Source: Anabaena catenula FACHB-362 (GTDB lineage Bacteria > Cyanobacteriota > Cyanobacteriia > Cyanobacteriales > Nostocaceae). From it: a DNA stretch of 64,000 nucleotides. Shown piece by piece: positions 9,201 through 16,925 of this stretch; positions within the stretch are counted from its first letter, which is position 1, and the number at the start of each line of letters is the position of its first letter. Location of the stretch: the NCBI RefSeq assembly GCF_014698735.1, contig NZ_JACJTQ010000017.1, forward strand, positions 1 to 64,000. The letters are read 5' to 3'. The position numbers and the translations under genes are program-made. Under the pieces are notes generated by a model that worked only from the letters and a program-made list of their open reading frames with translations, searched no databases and was not told where the DNA came from.

Positions 9201-10285
9201 CTTCCGTCTACCTCTGGTAATGCCACATTCATCGCCATATCACGGGGTGTCAAACCTTGTGACTGTGACTCCCACTGCTCCACGGAACTAGCGCAGAGAA
9301 TTACCTGTAAAACTGGTACATCTAATTTTTCCCAAAGTTCGATTTGCGGTGTTTCTGTTTCCAACCGCGCTAGGGAAAAACTGGTGGTATTAAGTAAACA
9401 ATCAATATGCTGTCCATCTTTCGGCTGAAACAACTCATGCAACTGTTCGCTCACACCAGGTTCACGCAATGAGGATACAAACACTGGCACAGGTTGTAAA
9501 TTTTTTTCCACCAAAGCCGCACATAAAGCATCAATAACCTTGGTATTTCCCGCCAAATAATGAGCGCGGTAGAACAAAATACCAACTTTAGAAGGTGACA
9601 GGTGAGCCAGCGCGGTCTTGGGGGTTTCCCCCATGAGCGACTGGCGAACCCCGAAGGGGTGACAGGTGACAGGTGACAGTGTAGAAGAAGTAGAAGAAAA
9701 CTCTTCCTCTACTCCCCTGCTTCCTGCACAAGAGCCTCCCCACTCATACATTCCCACACGAGGAACAGGTTGTGGTGGTGGGGGATTAAACGAGGTAGAC
9801 AAGGCTGTATCAGCGATAAATTGGAGGGCGTTCAGGAAATTTTCTATACCACCTTCCTGAAAGTATTGCCAAATTTGGTTAACAATTTCTAAAGAAATCG
9901 TAGATTTAGAGATTAAATCAAGATCAAGTCCGTCGTCTCCTGGCATTACAATAAGGGTTGTACTATTACGTTGCACAATTTCTTGTACCACTTCTAAGCC
10001 ATAACCCCAGTAGGAACTTCCTCCAATTAAACGGAGAACGATCACTTGGGCTGATTCTAATACTTGTTCAGCATAAGCATCTATACTTATTTGTTGCTGT
10101 AGTTGTAATAGGTTGGCTACTCTAATTTGTGGAAATTGGGCAGGTAATTTTGTAACGGCAGCTGCTAGGGTTTGAATGTCGGTATCGGCAGCCGTGATTA
10201 ACACGAAAGGTGATGGGGTTTGTTCAAGGAAAATTAAGCCTTCCGACTGATTCCATCCCCCTGGTGTGGCACTTATACGATGCAT
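6257..10285 (-). CDS. cobN: Cobaltochelatase large subunit CobN, with repeat-derived insertions
   Basis: CobN is the porphyrin-binding subunit of the ATP-dependent chelatase that inserts cobalt during cobalamin synthesis; it is a relative of ChlH. Family segments include GVQPxRGYDLDPSLNYHAPDL-like sequence near residue 550, HVGKHGNLEWLPGKS, VLPTGKNFYAVD and GGDDMAEALALIG. The related ChlH has a different N-terminus. The 1342 residues include at least five stretches that are translated dispersed repeats rather than family sequence, at about residues 182-230, 517-532, 802-830, 852-877 and 1139-1155. All keep the frame open. The small AAA subunits are not nearby; ChlI/ChlD elsewhere may serve. 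It is 19 bases upstream of the peptidoglycan-binding gene on the same strand, so the two may be co-transcribed. Confidence 0.92.
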   Translation of the reverse strand: MHRISATPGGWNQSEGLIFLEQTPSPFVLITAADTDIQTLAAAVTKLPAQFPQIRVANLLQLQQQISIDAYAEQVLESAQVIVLRLIGGSSYWGYGLEVVQEIVQRNSTTLIVMPGDDGLDLDLISKSTISLEIVNQIWQYFQEGGIENFLNALQFIADTALSTSFNPPPPQPVPRVGMYEWGGSCAGSRGVEEEFSSTSSTLSPVTCHPFGVRQSLMGETPKTALAHLSPSKVGILFYRAHYLAGNTKVIDALCAALVEKNLQPVPVFVSSLREPGVSEQLHELFQPKDGQHIDCLLNTTSFSLARLETETPQIELWEKLDVPVLQVILCASSVEQWESQSQGLTPRDMAMNVALPEVDGRIISRAVSFKTLQTRNHDLETDVVVYEPVSDRIEFVVQLAANWVRLRVKPPQERRIALILANYPNTNGRLANGVGLDTPASCVEILKALQLAGYEVGDIPATGDELIQLLTSGVTNDPEGRDWKAVQQSLSATEYQEYFATLPEAVQEGISERWGLFGETNRRGAEVAEEGEILPIAGIQFGNVFVGIQPSRGYDLDPSLNYHAPDLEPTHAYLAFYYWVREKNSSCFGADAIAHVGKHGNLEWLPGKSIALSKTCYPEVAFGAMPHLYPFIVNDPGEGSQAKRRAQAVIIDHLTPPMTRAELYGPLQQVENLIDEYYEAESLDPTRLPTIRDRIQELVIKENLYKDLGITDEKDIVNFETLILNSLDGYLCELKEAQIRDGLHIFGKCPQGTQLRDLIVAIARLPNRHSIGITRAIAQEWGLDIDPLTDHFSTPFTPPQTLSASLRDGHFAQVGKPAQASVLLCERLNSSRIIGDVVELLEQEAAFLVEQLITNNSTLDTRYGLNAPLSLTVLGTTLDWIESKLLPALQKTDEEITNFLRGLDGKYIPSAASGAPTRGRPEVLPTGKNFYAVDIRAIPTETAWDIGRNAAETLIETYTQEHGEYPKTLGLSLWGTATMRTGGDDMAEALALIGVQPVWDGAARRVVDFEILPLSILGRPRVDVTLRISGFFRDAFPNLIDLFSQAVTAVAALDEPAAENPLADAVRQDTDLWTQEGLSLEAAQERSQYRVFGSKPGAYGAGLQGLIASQNWQDDQDLARAYMNWSSYAYSSSQFTEDNSSPLLPAPCSPASSPAAFEQRLKQMQIVLHNQDNREHDLLDSDDYYQFQGGLTAAVRSLQGKNPQTYFGDNSIPSQPKVRQLKAEIARVYRSRVVNPKWIAGVMRHGYKGAFEMAATVDFLFAYDATAQCVEDHMYQGIVQAYLQDPIVCEFIQEKNPWALRDISERLLEAHQRGLWQDVSTQTLDDLRNLVHQAEAAIEEI
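6825..6868. repeat. STRR-type repeat inside cobN
   Basis: A run of GGGGAGCAGGGAGCAGGGAGC type, the same family as the spacers at 1246 and 31400. It is translated in CobN as a Pro/Ser/Ala-rich stretch (SPLLPAPCSPASSPAAF). Confidence 0.8.
7655..7735. repeat. Repeat-like insertion inside cobN
   Basis: The stretch contains the near-palindromic pair AGTACCGTTAGCGATAGCGG and GGGCGTTTAGCCCGTACCGAGT. It is translated as NSTLDTRYGLNAPLSLTVLG. It does not read like CobN family sequence and interrupts a continuous alpha-helical region. No second copy is in the window, so its repeat status is inferred from composition. Confidence 0.5.
7800..7881. repeat. Dispersed repeat inside cobN, second copy at 53528
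   Basis: The minus-strand sequence CTCTGCGCGACGGACACTTT ... GTCGGGAAACCCGCCCA ... GTGTCCTCCTCTGCG matches the repeat upstream of uvrA at 53528-53622 almost base for base. The copy near uvrA carries about 20 extra bases in the middle. Here it is translated as SLRDGHFAQVGKPAQASVLL. Confidence 0.9.
8687..8733. repeat. GCAGAGGCGCAGAGG-type repeat inside cobN
   Basis: CCTCTGCGACCTCTGCGCCTCTGCGG is a member of the same family as the spacers at 17850-17884 and 53521-53540. It is translated on the minus strand as NRRGAEVAEEGE between two conserved CobN blocks. Confidence 0.8.
9594..9682. repeat. Composite repeat inside cobN
   Basis: It contains the palindrome GGGGGTTTCCCCC, flanked by GCGCGGTCTT and GAGCGACTGGCG, and then a tandem heptamer GTGACAG repeated three times (about 9659-9678). 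It is translated in frame in CobN as part of a Ser/Thr-rich stretch, with no stop codon introduced. Confidence 0.8.
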
Positions 10286-10377
10286 AATTCTCTTTTACCG
10301 TTTTACACTGTTGGTTAGTACACAATCAAAACAACTTCTCAATCCAGCATTTAGCCCCTCTCACCACATTTTTGAAA
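10286..10377. promoter_or_regulatory. Divergent intergenic region cobN / kinase
   Basis: A 92-base gap between two genes reading outward must carry both start regions. No promoter element is clear enough to place. Confidence 0.4.
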
Positions 10378-12300
10378 ATGCTTATTTCTCCTGATTTGGG
10401 CTTTTCTCGAACCTTTCCTTTAAGTGTATTTAATCAGCTTGGAGAATTATTACAGCAAATGGTTCAGGCGGTAGAAAGTGATGCTTTAGTGCTGACAGAA
10501 GCTGTACTGGTTCGGATGAAACTGCCTGTAGAGTGGCAAGGGCAAAGGTTTAAGCTGGTGGTTTCTCATGGATTTAATGCACTGTTGGTGGGAACCCAAA
10601 AGCCAGGGAAGCAAGAAATTGACTCAGCCCTAAATGCTAGTTTGACATTTAATGAAGAAGCGATCGCTTCTTTTGTCTCGAAATTGGGAGATTTGTTTGG
10701 CTGTAACTCCTACACATACCAAAATCTTCAACACTATCGGCAACTTCTTGCTCCTAATGATGTCACGCTCCAAAGTAAATTTACTCTGTTATTGTTAGAA
10801 TATTTTCTCCCTGATTTCAACCCAGATTTAACAGCACCGGCAAGTTCAATTCCTCCAGAGGATTTTAGTTGTCAGTCGGTGGAAAACGCCTTGAAAAAAC
10901 AGATTGCTCAGGAACGTCTGTTGAATCAAGTAACAACGCAAATCCGCAAAAGCCTAAATTTGCCAGTAATTATGGCTACGGCAATTACACAAGTACGTGA
11001 ATTTCTAGAATTAGACCGATTAGTAATTTATAAATTTGAGCCGCTTAAAGTCAAGGCTAAACATACACAAGATTTAGTCCTAAGTTCAGTTAATTCTCAA
11101 TTTTTAGAACCAGATAACCACAATGGCTGGGGTTGTATAGTTTATGAAGCACTGGCTAAAGACAATATTACCTCAGTATTAAATTATCAAGAAAAAGACT
11201 GCCTGACGCGCATTTCTCACTGTTGGGAAAAGTATCGTCAAGGTTTTATCTTAGCTGTTGATGATGTCGAAAAAACCTATGCACTGGAAGAGTGTTTATT
11301 AAATTTTTTAAGGACAAAACAAATTCGGGCAAAATTGGCAGCCCCGATTATGTTTGAAGAAAAACTTTGGGGGTTATTGATTGCTCACCAGTGTCATGTT
11401 CCCCGTGAGTGGCAGGAAAGCGAAAAAAACTTGTTAAATTCAATTGCAGAACAATTAGCGATCGCTATTCATCAAACTGAGCTAATGCACTCTCTGCAAG
11501 ACGCTACGCGAATACTCACACAAGAAAAACAAACTCTGGAACAACGAGTTATTGAACGAACAATGGCATTGCGGGAGGCACTACTAGCTGCTGAAGCTGC
11601 AAGTCGTCTCAGAAGTGAATTTCTGGCTACAATCAGCCATGAATTGTTGACACCTTTAACTTATGTGATTGGGATGTCTTCGACATTATTACGTTGGCCT
11701 TTGGGTGAGTTAAGTCAACGACAACGGAATTATTTACAAACTATCCATGATAGTGGCGAACATTTATTAGAAATGATTAATGACATCCTCGATTTATCGC
11801 AAATTGAGGCTGGTAAAACAGTATTAAATATTTCTGAATTTTCTTTAATAAAAATAGCCGAGAATACCATAGAATGCTTATTAGAAAAAGCAACCAGCGA
11901 AAAAGTCACTCTTAAACTCGATTTACAAATTAACCCTTTGCACGATCATTTCACAGCCGATTCGGGAAGAATAGAACAAATTCTTTGGAATTTATTAACT
12001 AATGCGATCAAGTTTACCCCAGAAAGTGGCAGCGTCACTTTGCGTTTGTGGGTTGAAGATGACACTGCTATCTTTCAAATAGAAGATACTGGAATTGGCA
12101 TACCAGAAGATCAATTACCACTACTATTTGAGAAATTTCAGCAACTGGATACACCCTATCGTCGTCGTTACGAAGGCACAGGAGTTGGTTTAGCTTTAAC
12201 TAAACAACTTGTAGAACTTCATCGGGGTCGAATTGAAGTAGAATCTACTGTAGGTATGGGTTCAATTTTTACGGTTTGGATACCAAATCAATTAAAATAA
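10378..12300 (+). CDS. GAF-domain sensor histidine kinase
   Basis: This is a cytoplasmic two-component kinase of 640 residues. An N-terminal region of about 180 residues has no recognised domain. A GAF domain follows (about 190-365; LDRLVIYKFEP to LLIAHQCH), then a coiled coil (TLEQRVIERTMALREALLAAE), HisKA and HATPase_c. The H-box reads FLATISHELLTPLTYVIG with H near residue 421, an L replacing the usual R after E-L. The N-box is NLLTNAIKFTPESG and the G-boxes are DTGIGIPEDQLP and GTGVGLALT. No response regulator is adjacent. No chromophore cysteine can be assigned in the GAF, so bilin binding is not claimed. ATG 10378 was preferred to a TTG two codons upstream. Confidence 0.9.
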   Translation: MLISPDLGFSRTFPLSVFNQLGELLQQMVQAVESDALVLTEAVLVRMKLPVEWQGQRFKLVVSHGFNALLVGTQKPGKQEIDSALNASLTFNEEAIASFVSKLGDLFGCNSYTYQNLQHYRQLLAPNDVTLQSKFTLLLLEYFLPDFNPDLTAPASSIPPEDFSCQSVENALKKQIAQERLLNQVTTQIRKSLNLPVIMATAITQVREFLELDRLVIYKFEPLKVKAKHTQDLVLSSVNSQFLEPDNHNGWGCIVYEALAKDNITSVLNYQEKDCLTRISHCWEKYRQGFILAVDDVEKTYALEECLLNFLRTKQIRAKLAAPIMFEEKLWGLLIAHQCHVPREWQESEKNLLNSIAEQLAIAIHQTELMHSLQDATRILTQEKQTLEQRVIERTMALREALLAAEAASRLRSEFLATISHELLTPLTYVIGMSSTLLRWPLGELSQRQRNYLQTIHDSGEHLLEMINDILDLSQIEAGKTVLNISEFSLIKIAENTIECLLEKATSEKVTLKLDLQINPLHDHFTADSGRIEQILWNLLTNAIKFTPESGSVTLRLWVEDDTAIFQIEDTGIGIPEDQLPLLFEKFQQLDTPYRRRYEGTGVGLALTKQLVELHRGRIEVESTVGMGSIFTVWIPNQLK

Positions 12301-12370
12301 TTCGTAATTCGTAATAGAGCCTAAGGCTCCCGTAAGGGATAAGTAATTAAGTTCTATAATGGATATTTTA

Positions 12371-12480
12371 TAGCAATTCCCATTCAAGTGAGGTGCAGAA
12401 AGAATTAACCGCAGATGGACGCAGATAAACACAGATAAACACAGATAATTTTGTACTTCATTAGACTAGGAAACGCTATA
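12371..12480. mobile_element. MITE-like element (copy 1)
   Basis: About 110 bases with imperfect terminal inverted repeats (TAGCAATTCC at the left, GGAAACGCTA at the right, both flanked by TAT/TATA). The interior is GCAGATGGACGCAGATAAAC plus a repeated ACAGATAA motif. A second copy in the opposite orientation lies at 22131-22240. No coding capacity. Confidence 0.8.
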
Positions 12481-12562
12481 GACTCGGCCTCACATAATTC
12501 CTGCTTGTTAATTGGCTATTGAATTAAACTTCCAGAATTTGTTAAACAATTAAAAATCAAAA

Positions 12563-13225
12563 ATGACTAATTTACAAAAAGGATTAATTGTTTCCTGTCA
12601 AGCACCTGTAGATTCTCCATTACATGATGCTTATGTGATTGCTGCAATGGCACAAGCTGCTGTTAATAATGGTGCTGTTGGCGTGAGAATTGATACGCCA
12701 AATCATATTCAAGCTGTTAGAGAAAAGGTACAAGTACCAATTATTGGACTTTGGAAACAAGTAATAACTGGTTCTGATGTTTACATTACACCACAGTTTC
12801 ACCATGCTGTTGCTGTGGCACAAGCAGGTGCAGATATTATTGCTATAGATGCAACTACCAGAAATCGTCCTGGTGATGAAAAATTAATTGATATTATTAA
12901 CCGTATTCATCAAGAATTGGGTAAACCAGTTATGGCAGATGTGGATACATTTGCAGCAGCAAAATTAGCGGTTGATGCTGGTGCTGATATCGTGGGAACT
13001 ACTCTTTTTGGCTATACCGCAGAAACTAAAAACTTCTCTCCTCCTGGTTGGGAATTACTCAGACAGATAGTAGAAAATTTAGATACTTTTGTAATTTGTG
13101 AAGGCGGTATTTCTTCACCAGAAATGGCAAGAAAAGCTTTAGATTTAGGTGCTAATGCTGTTGTTGTTGGTGGGGCAATTACTGGCATTGATTTATTAGT
13201 TAAAGCTTATAAATCAGCACTATAA
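12563..13225 (+). CDS. nanE: N-acylglucosamine-6-phosphate 2-epimerase (NanE family)
   Basis: NanE interconverts N-acetylmannosamine 6-phosphate and N-acetylglucosamine 6-phosphate in a TIM barrel. Recognisable blocks are GLIVSCQAPVDSPLH, GVRIDTPNHIQAVR, PIIGLWKQ, DIIAIDATTRNRP, VMADVDTFAAAKLA, VGTTLFGYT and EGGISSPEMARKAL. The 220 residues are close to the family's usual length. No sialic-acid catabolic genes (lyase, kinase) lie nearby. It instead precedes an SbnA-like enzyme and a MATE-like transporter on the same strand with a 111-base gap, so its role here may be amino-sugar recycling or an unknown pathway. Confidence 0.92.
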   Translation: MTNLQKGLIVSCQAPVDSPLHDAYVIAAMAQAAVNNGAVGVRIDTPNHIQAVREKVQVPIIGLWKQVITGSDVYITPQFHHAVAVAQAGADIIAIDATTRNRPGDEKLIDIINRIHQELGKPVMADVDTFAAAKLAVDAGADIVGTTLFGYTAETKNFSPPGWELLRQIVENLDTFVICEGGISSPEMARKALDLGANAVVVGGAITGIDLLVKAYKSAL

Positions 13226-13336
13226 GCTATTTCCATATAATAGAAATCAACCCATATTTGGCATGACAGGAACTAAAAAATTATATTCAGTTAACCGATT
13301 TCATCTCTATTTCATCTAGGGTTGTCATATTTAGAG

Positions 13337-14452
13337 ATGAACCGTATTTGGCTATTAATGATGGTTACTTACTCTCCAAAACTAACCCTAAAAACCAGCT
13401 TACCAACATCACCGCTATTTAAAACGGTGACAGAAGCGTTAGGTAAAGTTCCCATTGTTCGGTTAAATCGAATTCACCCCAGTTGTCAACATCATCATCT
13501 CTATTTAAAACTAGAATCTTGTAATCCCGGTGGGAGTATTAAAGAAAAAAATGCCGCTTATTTGGTGAATGAAGCCGAAAAACAAGGTTTATTGCTGCCA
13601 GGAGGTACAATTGTTGAATCTAGTTCTGGTAACTTTGGGATTGGGTTAGCAATTGTGGGTGCAACCAAGGGTTACAGGGTGATGATTGTCATTGATGCTA
13701 AAACCCCTGTAACAATGCGAAGAATGCTTACTGCTTATGGTGCAGAACTTGTCGAAGTCCCTCTGAGTGCTGCTGATGCTCAAGGTTCGATGCAGGTAGC
13801 AAGAATGACAAAAGCTCAGGAATTAGCTACAAATATTGCTGGTGCTTGGTATCCTTGTCAACATAAAAATCCCAGTAATACTGATGCCCATGCCCTGTGG
13901 ACTGCGCGGGAAATTGAAGCTGCTTTTGGTGGTGCGCCAGATGCTATAGCGATTGGAGTCAGTACAGCCGGACAATTAGGCGGTATCAGTCGCTATTTTA
14001 AAAGGTATTATCCCCAAACGAGAATTATTGGTGTTGATGTAGCTGGATCAGCAATTTTTGGTACACCCAGACACCCCTATAAGATGACTGGACTGGGTTT
14101 ATCCTTCGTTCCCCCCAATTTTGACCCGCAAGTGTTAGACGCTGCTTATAGCGTTGATGATGCTTTAGCGTTTTCGGTTTGTCATGCTTTGGCTAAACAG
14201 GAAGGAATGCTTTTAGGTGCTTCCACTGGTGCAATTGTAGCCGCAGCGTTAGCGGATGCCCAAAGATTTACTAAGCCTCAAACCATGTTACTGCTTAATC
14301 CTGATCGGGGCGATCGCTATCTGGAAACAGTTTACAATGCTGATTGGTTAACAGAGCAAGAAATAACCATCCTCCAAAATACCAATTTAACGGCAGCAAT
14401 TGCTAATCTTCTACCTGTACCACTTGATATTGTCGGTAGGAGTCAAGAGTGA
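13337..14452 (+). CDS. PLP-dependent SbnA-like synthase (cysteine synthase superfamily)
   Basis: A fold-type II PLP enzyme. The cofactor lysine lies in NPGGSIKEK, the phosphate loop is SSSGNFGIGLA, and the C-terminal block reads LLLNPDRGDRYLETVY. That last block and GVDVAGSAIFG resemble SbnA, which joins O-phosphoserine and glutamate to start 2,3-diaminopropionate synthesis, more than CysK. SbnB, the usual partner dehydrogenase, is absent from the window. The substrate is therefore inferred and could differ. The chosen ATG gives 371 residues with a 25-30 residue non-conserved lead; ATGs at 13358-13361 are alternatives. The stop overlaps the next gene by four bases, implying translational coupling. 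Confidence 0.8.
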   Translation: MNRIWLLMMVTYSPKLTLKTSLPTSPLFKTVTEALGKVPIVRLNRIHPSCQHHHLYLKLESCNPGGSIKEKNAAYLVNEAEKQGLLLPGGTIVESSSGNFGIGLAIVGATKGYRVMIVIDAKTPVTMRRMLTAYGAELVEVPLSAADAQGSMQVARMTKAQELATNIAGAWYPCQHKNPSNTDAHALWTAREIEAAFGGAPDAIAIGVSTAGQLGGISRYFKRYYPQTRIIGVDVAGSAIFGTPRHPYKMTGLGLSFVPPNFDPQVLDAAYSVDDALAFSVCHALAKQEGMLLGASTGAIVAAALADAQRFTKPQTMLLLNPDRGDRYLETVYNADWLTEQEITILQNTNLTAAIANLLPVPLDIVGRSQE

Positions 14453-15747
14453 AATTACAAGAACCTCAATCTCAACCAATTAGTTTAGGGACTTTATGGC
14501 GGGAATTTTTGCCTTTATCCCTGAGTGATGTGACTATGGCTTGTGGTGATCCGATGATGACTACTACATTAGCTCATCTTCCTGATGCTCAAATTAACCT
14601 TGCGGCGGTAGGTATTGCTAAATCTTTGGCGATATTTTTTGAAAGTCCCATTATTATGATTCTGCACGCTGCTAACGCTTTAGCTGGTTCTCAAGATTCA
14701 CGCAAAGCATTGTGGCGGTTTACATTATTGGTAGGTGGAGGACTAACTTTTCTCTTGAGTTTGTTGGGACTACCCATTATATTTAACTTTGTGGGTGTGA
14801 GTCTGTTGGGCATACCATCAGCAATGTTAGTTACAGTTAGTCAAGTATTATTACTAATGGGTGGTTGGCCGTTTGCGATCGCTTGGCGGCGTTATTTTCA
14901 AGGATTATTAATTTATCATGGTCAGTCTCGCGCTGTTGCTAAAGCCAGTATTTTCAGGTTATTCACATTAGCAATAGTTCTGACAGCCGGATTTTTATTA
15001 CAAAGATCTGGGGGTATAATTGCCGGATTTGCCCTTATAAGTGGGGTGATCGTCGAAGCTATTGCTGTAACAATTTTTGCTCGTCGTAGTGGGGCAACTT
15101 TACCACCACAAATAGAACAACCTAACTTACCCCGCAATTTAGCACAGGTGTGGAAATTCTATTTACCCTTAGCTAATTCTATGATGGTGGTTTGGGGAGG
15201 AAGGGCGATATTAATTAGCATTCTAGCCCGCGCCCAAGATGCCACAATTGCCATTGCTGCTTGGTCTGCGGCTTGGGGGTTAGTTCTGGTAATTGCCAAT
15301 TCTACCCGCATGGTACAGCAAATGGTGATTAAATATCGTCATCAAGTAAGCGATCAACAACTACTGACTTTTGCTATCAGTGTGGGTGCAGCTTGTTCTA
15401 CCTTATTGTTATTGATGAGTTTAACACCGATAGGCGATCAGATTGTACAAAGTTTTATCGGTAATGATCTCACCCTTGCTAAAAGCATTAAACCAGTTCT
15501 TTTAATCTGTACAATTGTGCCATTATTTGTAGCTTTGCAAAATGCAACTCAGGGGTTTTTAGTCAGTGAAAATCGCACAGGTCATGTAAATCTATCTACT
15601 TGGTTAGGAACAGGAACTTTATTAATAATTGCTAGTTTTGCTATTAATAAAGGTATGAATGGCGCAACATCCGCCGCTATTGCTATGATTACATCTATGT
15701 TGGTAGAAATTATTTGTTTACTTTGGAAACGAGTAGCAAAATCATAG
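14449..15747 (+). CDS. MATE-like multidrug/polysaccharide-lipid flippase superfamily transporter
   Basis: A 432-residue integral membrane protein with about 12 hydrophobic segments in two similar halves, as in the MATE/MOP superfamily. Examples are the segment around LLVGGGLTFLLSLLGLPIIF in the first half and STLLLLMSLTPIGDQIV in the second. The GTG start overlaps the stop of the SbnA-like gene (GTGA). It probably exports a small molecule made by the preceding enzymes, but no substrate can be read from sequence. The frame's last 40 bases overlap a kinase remnant on the opposite strand. Confidence 0.75.
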   Translation: MKLQEPQSQPISLGTLWREFLPLSLSDVTMACGDPMMTTTLAHLPDAQINLAAVGIAKSLAIFFESPIIMILHAANALAGSQDSRKALWRFTLLVGGGLTFLLSLLGLPIIFNFVGVSLLGIPSAMLVTVSQVLLLMGGWPFAIAWRRYFQGLLIYHGQSRAVAKASIFRLFTLAIVLTAGFLLQRSGGIIAGFALISGVIVEAIAVTIFARRSGATLPPQIEQPNLPRNLAQVWKFYLPLANSMMVVWGGRAILISILARAQDATIAIAAWSAAWGLVLVIANSTRMVQQMVIKYRHQVSDQQLLTFAISVGAACSTLLLLMSLTPIGDQIVQSFIGNDLTLAKSIKPVLLICTIVPLFVALQNATQGFLVSENRTGHVNLSTWLGTGTLLIIASFAINKGMNGATSAAIAMITSMLVEIICLLWKRVAKS

Positions 15748-15880
15748 TAAATGTACTGCTATGATCTACATGACTTTGCACTTCTAATTTGCCTTTGTGA
15801 GTTTGGAAAATAGCTAAACCTAATCTCGAACCACCCGTATTAATAGAAGGATCTGCATTAATCATTTTCATCTTCAACTA
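15732..15880 (-). pseudogene. Remnant of a histidine kinase ATPase domain
   Basis: On the minus strand a short frame reads ADPSINTGGSRLGLAIFQTH and then KGKLEVQSHVDHSSTFTMIL. These are the G2 box and the final strand of a HATPase_c domain. The first G-T-G-L-G-L of the G2 box is degraded to GGSRLGL. No H-box, N-box or start is found upstream; the frame opens at about 15880. It is a leftover C-terminal end of a deleted kinase gene. Confidence 0.75.
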
Positions 15881-15959
15881 ATAACAACAGCATAATTACA
15901 TAATTAAAAATTGTTTTTTGATCTAGTCAGTAGTTTACAAATTCTCAATATATCGAATT

Positions 15960-16835
15960 TCATCGTTTAAAAATTAGCATTTGATTACCAACAACTGGAC
16001 TACGTGCTACAAGCTTATCTTGAAAATCAATAATTTCTAAATGACTGAAATCTAGTTCTTGAGAACGTTGAAATATATCCGCTGCTAGTTTATCTTGTTG
16101 GGATTTTTCCAGATCATACCAAACATCACTAATCTTGATAGTTAAATCACTGGTACGGAAATTAGCTTGAATAGATTTTATCAGTTTAGAAGAAATGTTT
16201 TCACTTGCGCTACGTGTTAAAGGAATACTAATTTCTGAAAACTGATTTTCAATAGCCGCAATTAAAGCTTGCTCTGGTGTTAATTCTATAATTGGTGTTG
16301 GTGTTGGTGTGGGTTCTGGTTCTGGTTCTTCCGTGGGTGCGGGTTCTGGTTCTGGAATTATTGTGGGTTCGGGAATTGGTTCGGGAATAGTGGTAGGAAT
16401 TGGTTCTGGGGAAGCAGTTACAGTTGGTATGGGTGCGGGAACTTCCTCAACTGAGGGAAGAGTTGCTACTTCAACAGGTTTAGAAGTAAATAAAAATGCA
16501 GTTGTTCCTACTATTCCCACAGTAATTACCGCAAAAATTCCTGTCAAAACTGTATCTGACAAATTATTTGATATATTTGATGGTAAAAATAAACGAAATG
16601 TCCTTAAAAATCCATCCCACCCGGACAGTATCCTTTGTAAAAAATTGGGCTTCTTCTCCGCAGTTAGAGTCTGTTCAGTCTCCAGATTTTCCACAGTGGT
16701 TTCTAAAACCCCAATCGTTCCCCTCAAAATTTGGATAATTGTTGTCTTCCAAATTGGCTGATTTATCTGGTATTCTTGTTGAGAAGGCTGAGTTTTTGCT
16801 TCATTCCTTTGTTTTCTTCGGTTGTCTTGTGACAT
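15960..16835 (-). CDS. Proline-rich single-pass membrane protein, unknown function
   Basis: The 291-residue protein has a basic, polar N-terminus (MSQDNRRKQRNEAK), one membrane segment at about residues 100-120 (TVLTGIFAVITVGIVGTTAF), a Pro/Glu/Thr-rich spacer built from PEP and PTP units (about 130-190), and a C-terminal globular domain of about 100 residues (LTPEQALIAAIENQFSEIS to the end). The layout suggests a membrane anchor, a wall-spanning linker and an extracytoplasmic domain. I do not recognise the C-terminal domain. ATG 16835 with AGGGA upstream was preferred to a TTG at 16850. It is divergent from the phosphoesterase gene. Confidence 0.75.
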   Translation of the reverse strand: MSQDNRRKQRNEAKTQPSQQEYQINQPIWKTTIIQILRGTIGVLETTVENLETEQTLTAEKKPNFLQRILSGWDGFLRTFRLFLPSNISNNLSDTVLTGIFAVITVGIVGTTAFLFTSKPVEVATLPSVEEVPAPIPTVTASPEPIPTTIPEPIPEPTIIPEPEPAPTEEPEPEPTPTPTPIIELTPEQALIAAIENQFSEISIPLTRSASENISSKLIKSIQANFRTSDLTIKISDVWYDLEKSQQDKLAADIFQRSQELDFSHLEIIDFQDKLVARSPVVGNQMLIFKR

Positions 16836-16925
16836 GGAACTTTCCCTCAAATTAGTGAATCAAAACACACAAAAAATTTTTTGACTATAATCGTTTATTG
16901 TGCCATTTATGGGATTTCTTGATTT

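Noticed and set aside
16309-16761. Gly/Ser-rich open frame on the plus strand
   Set aside because: It is the antisense shadow of the Pro/Glu/Thr-rich spacer of the membrane protein on the minus strand; repeats there keep both strands open.
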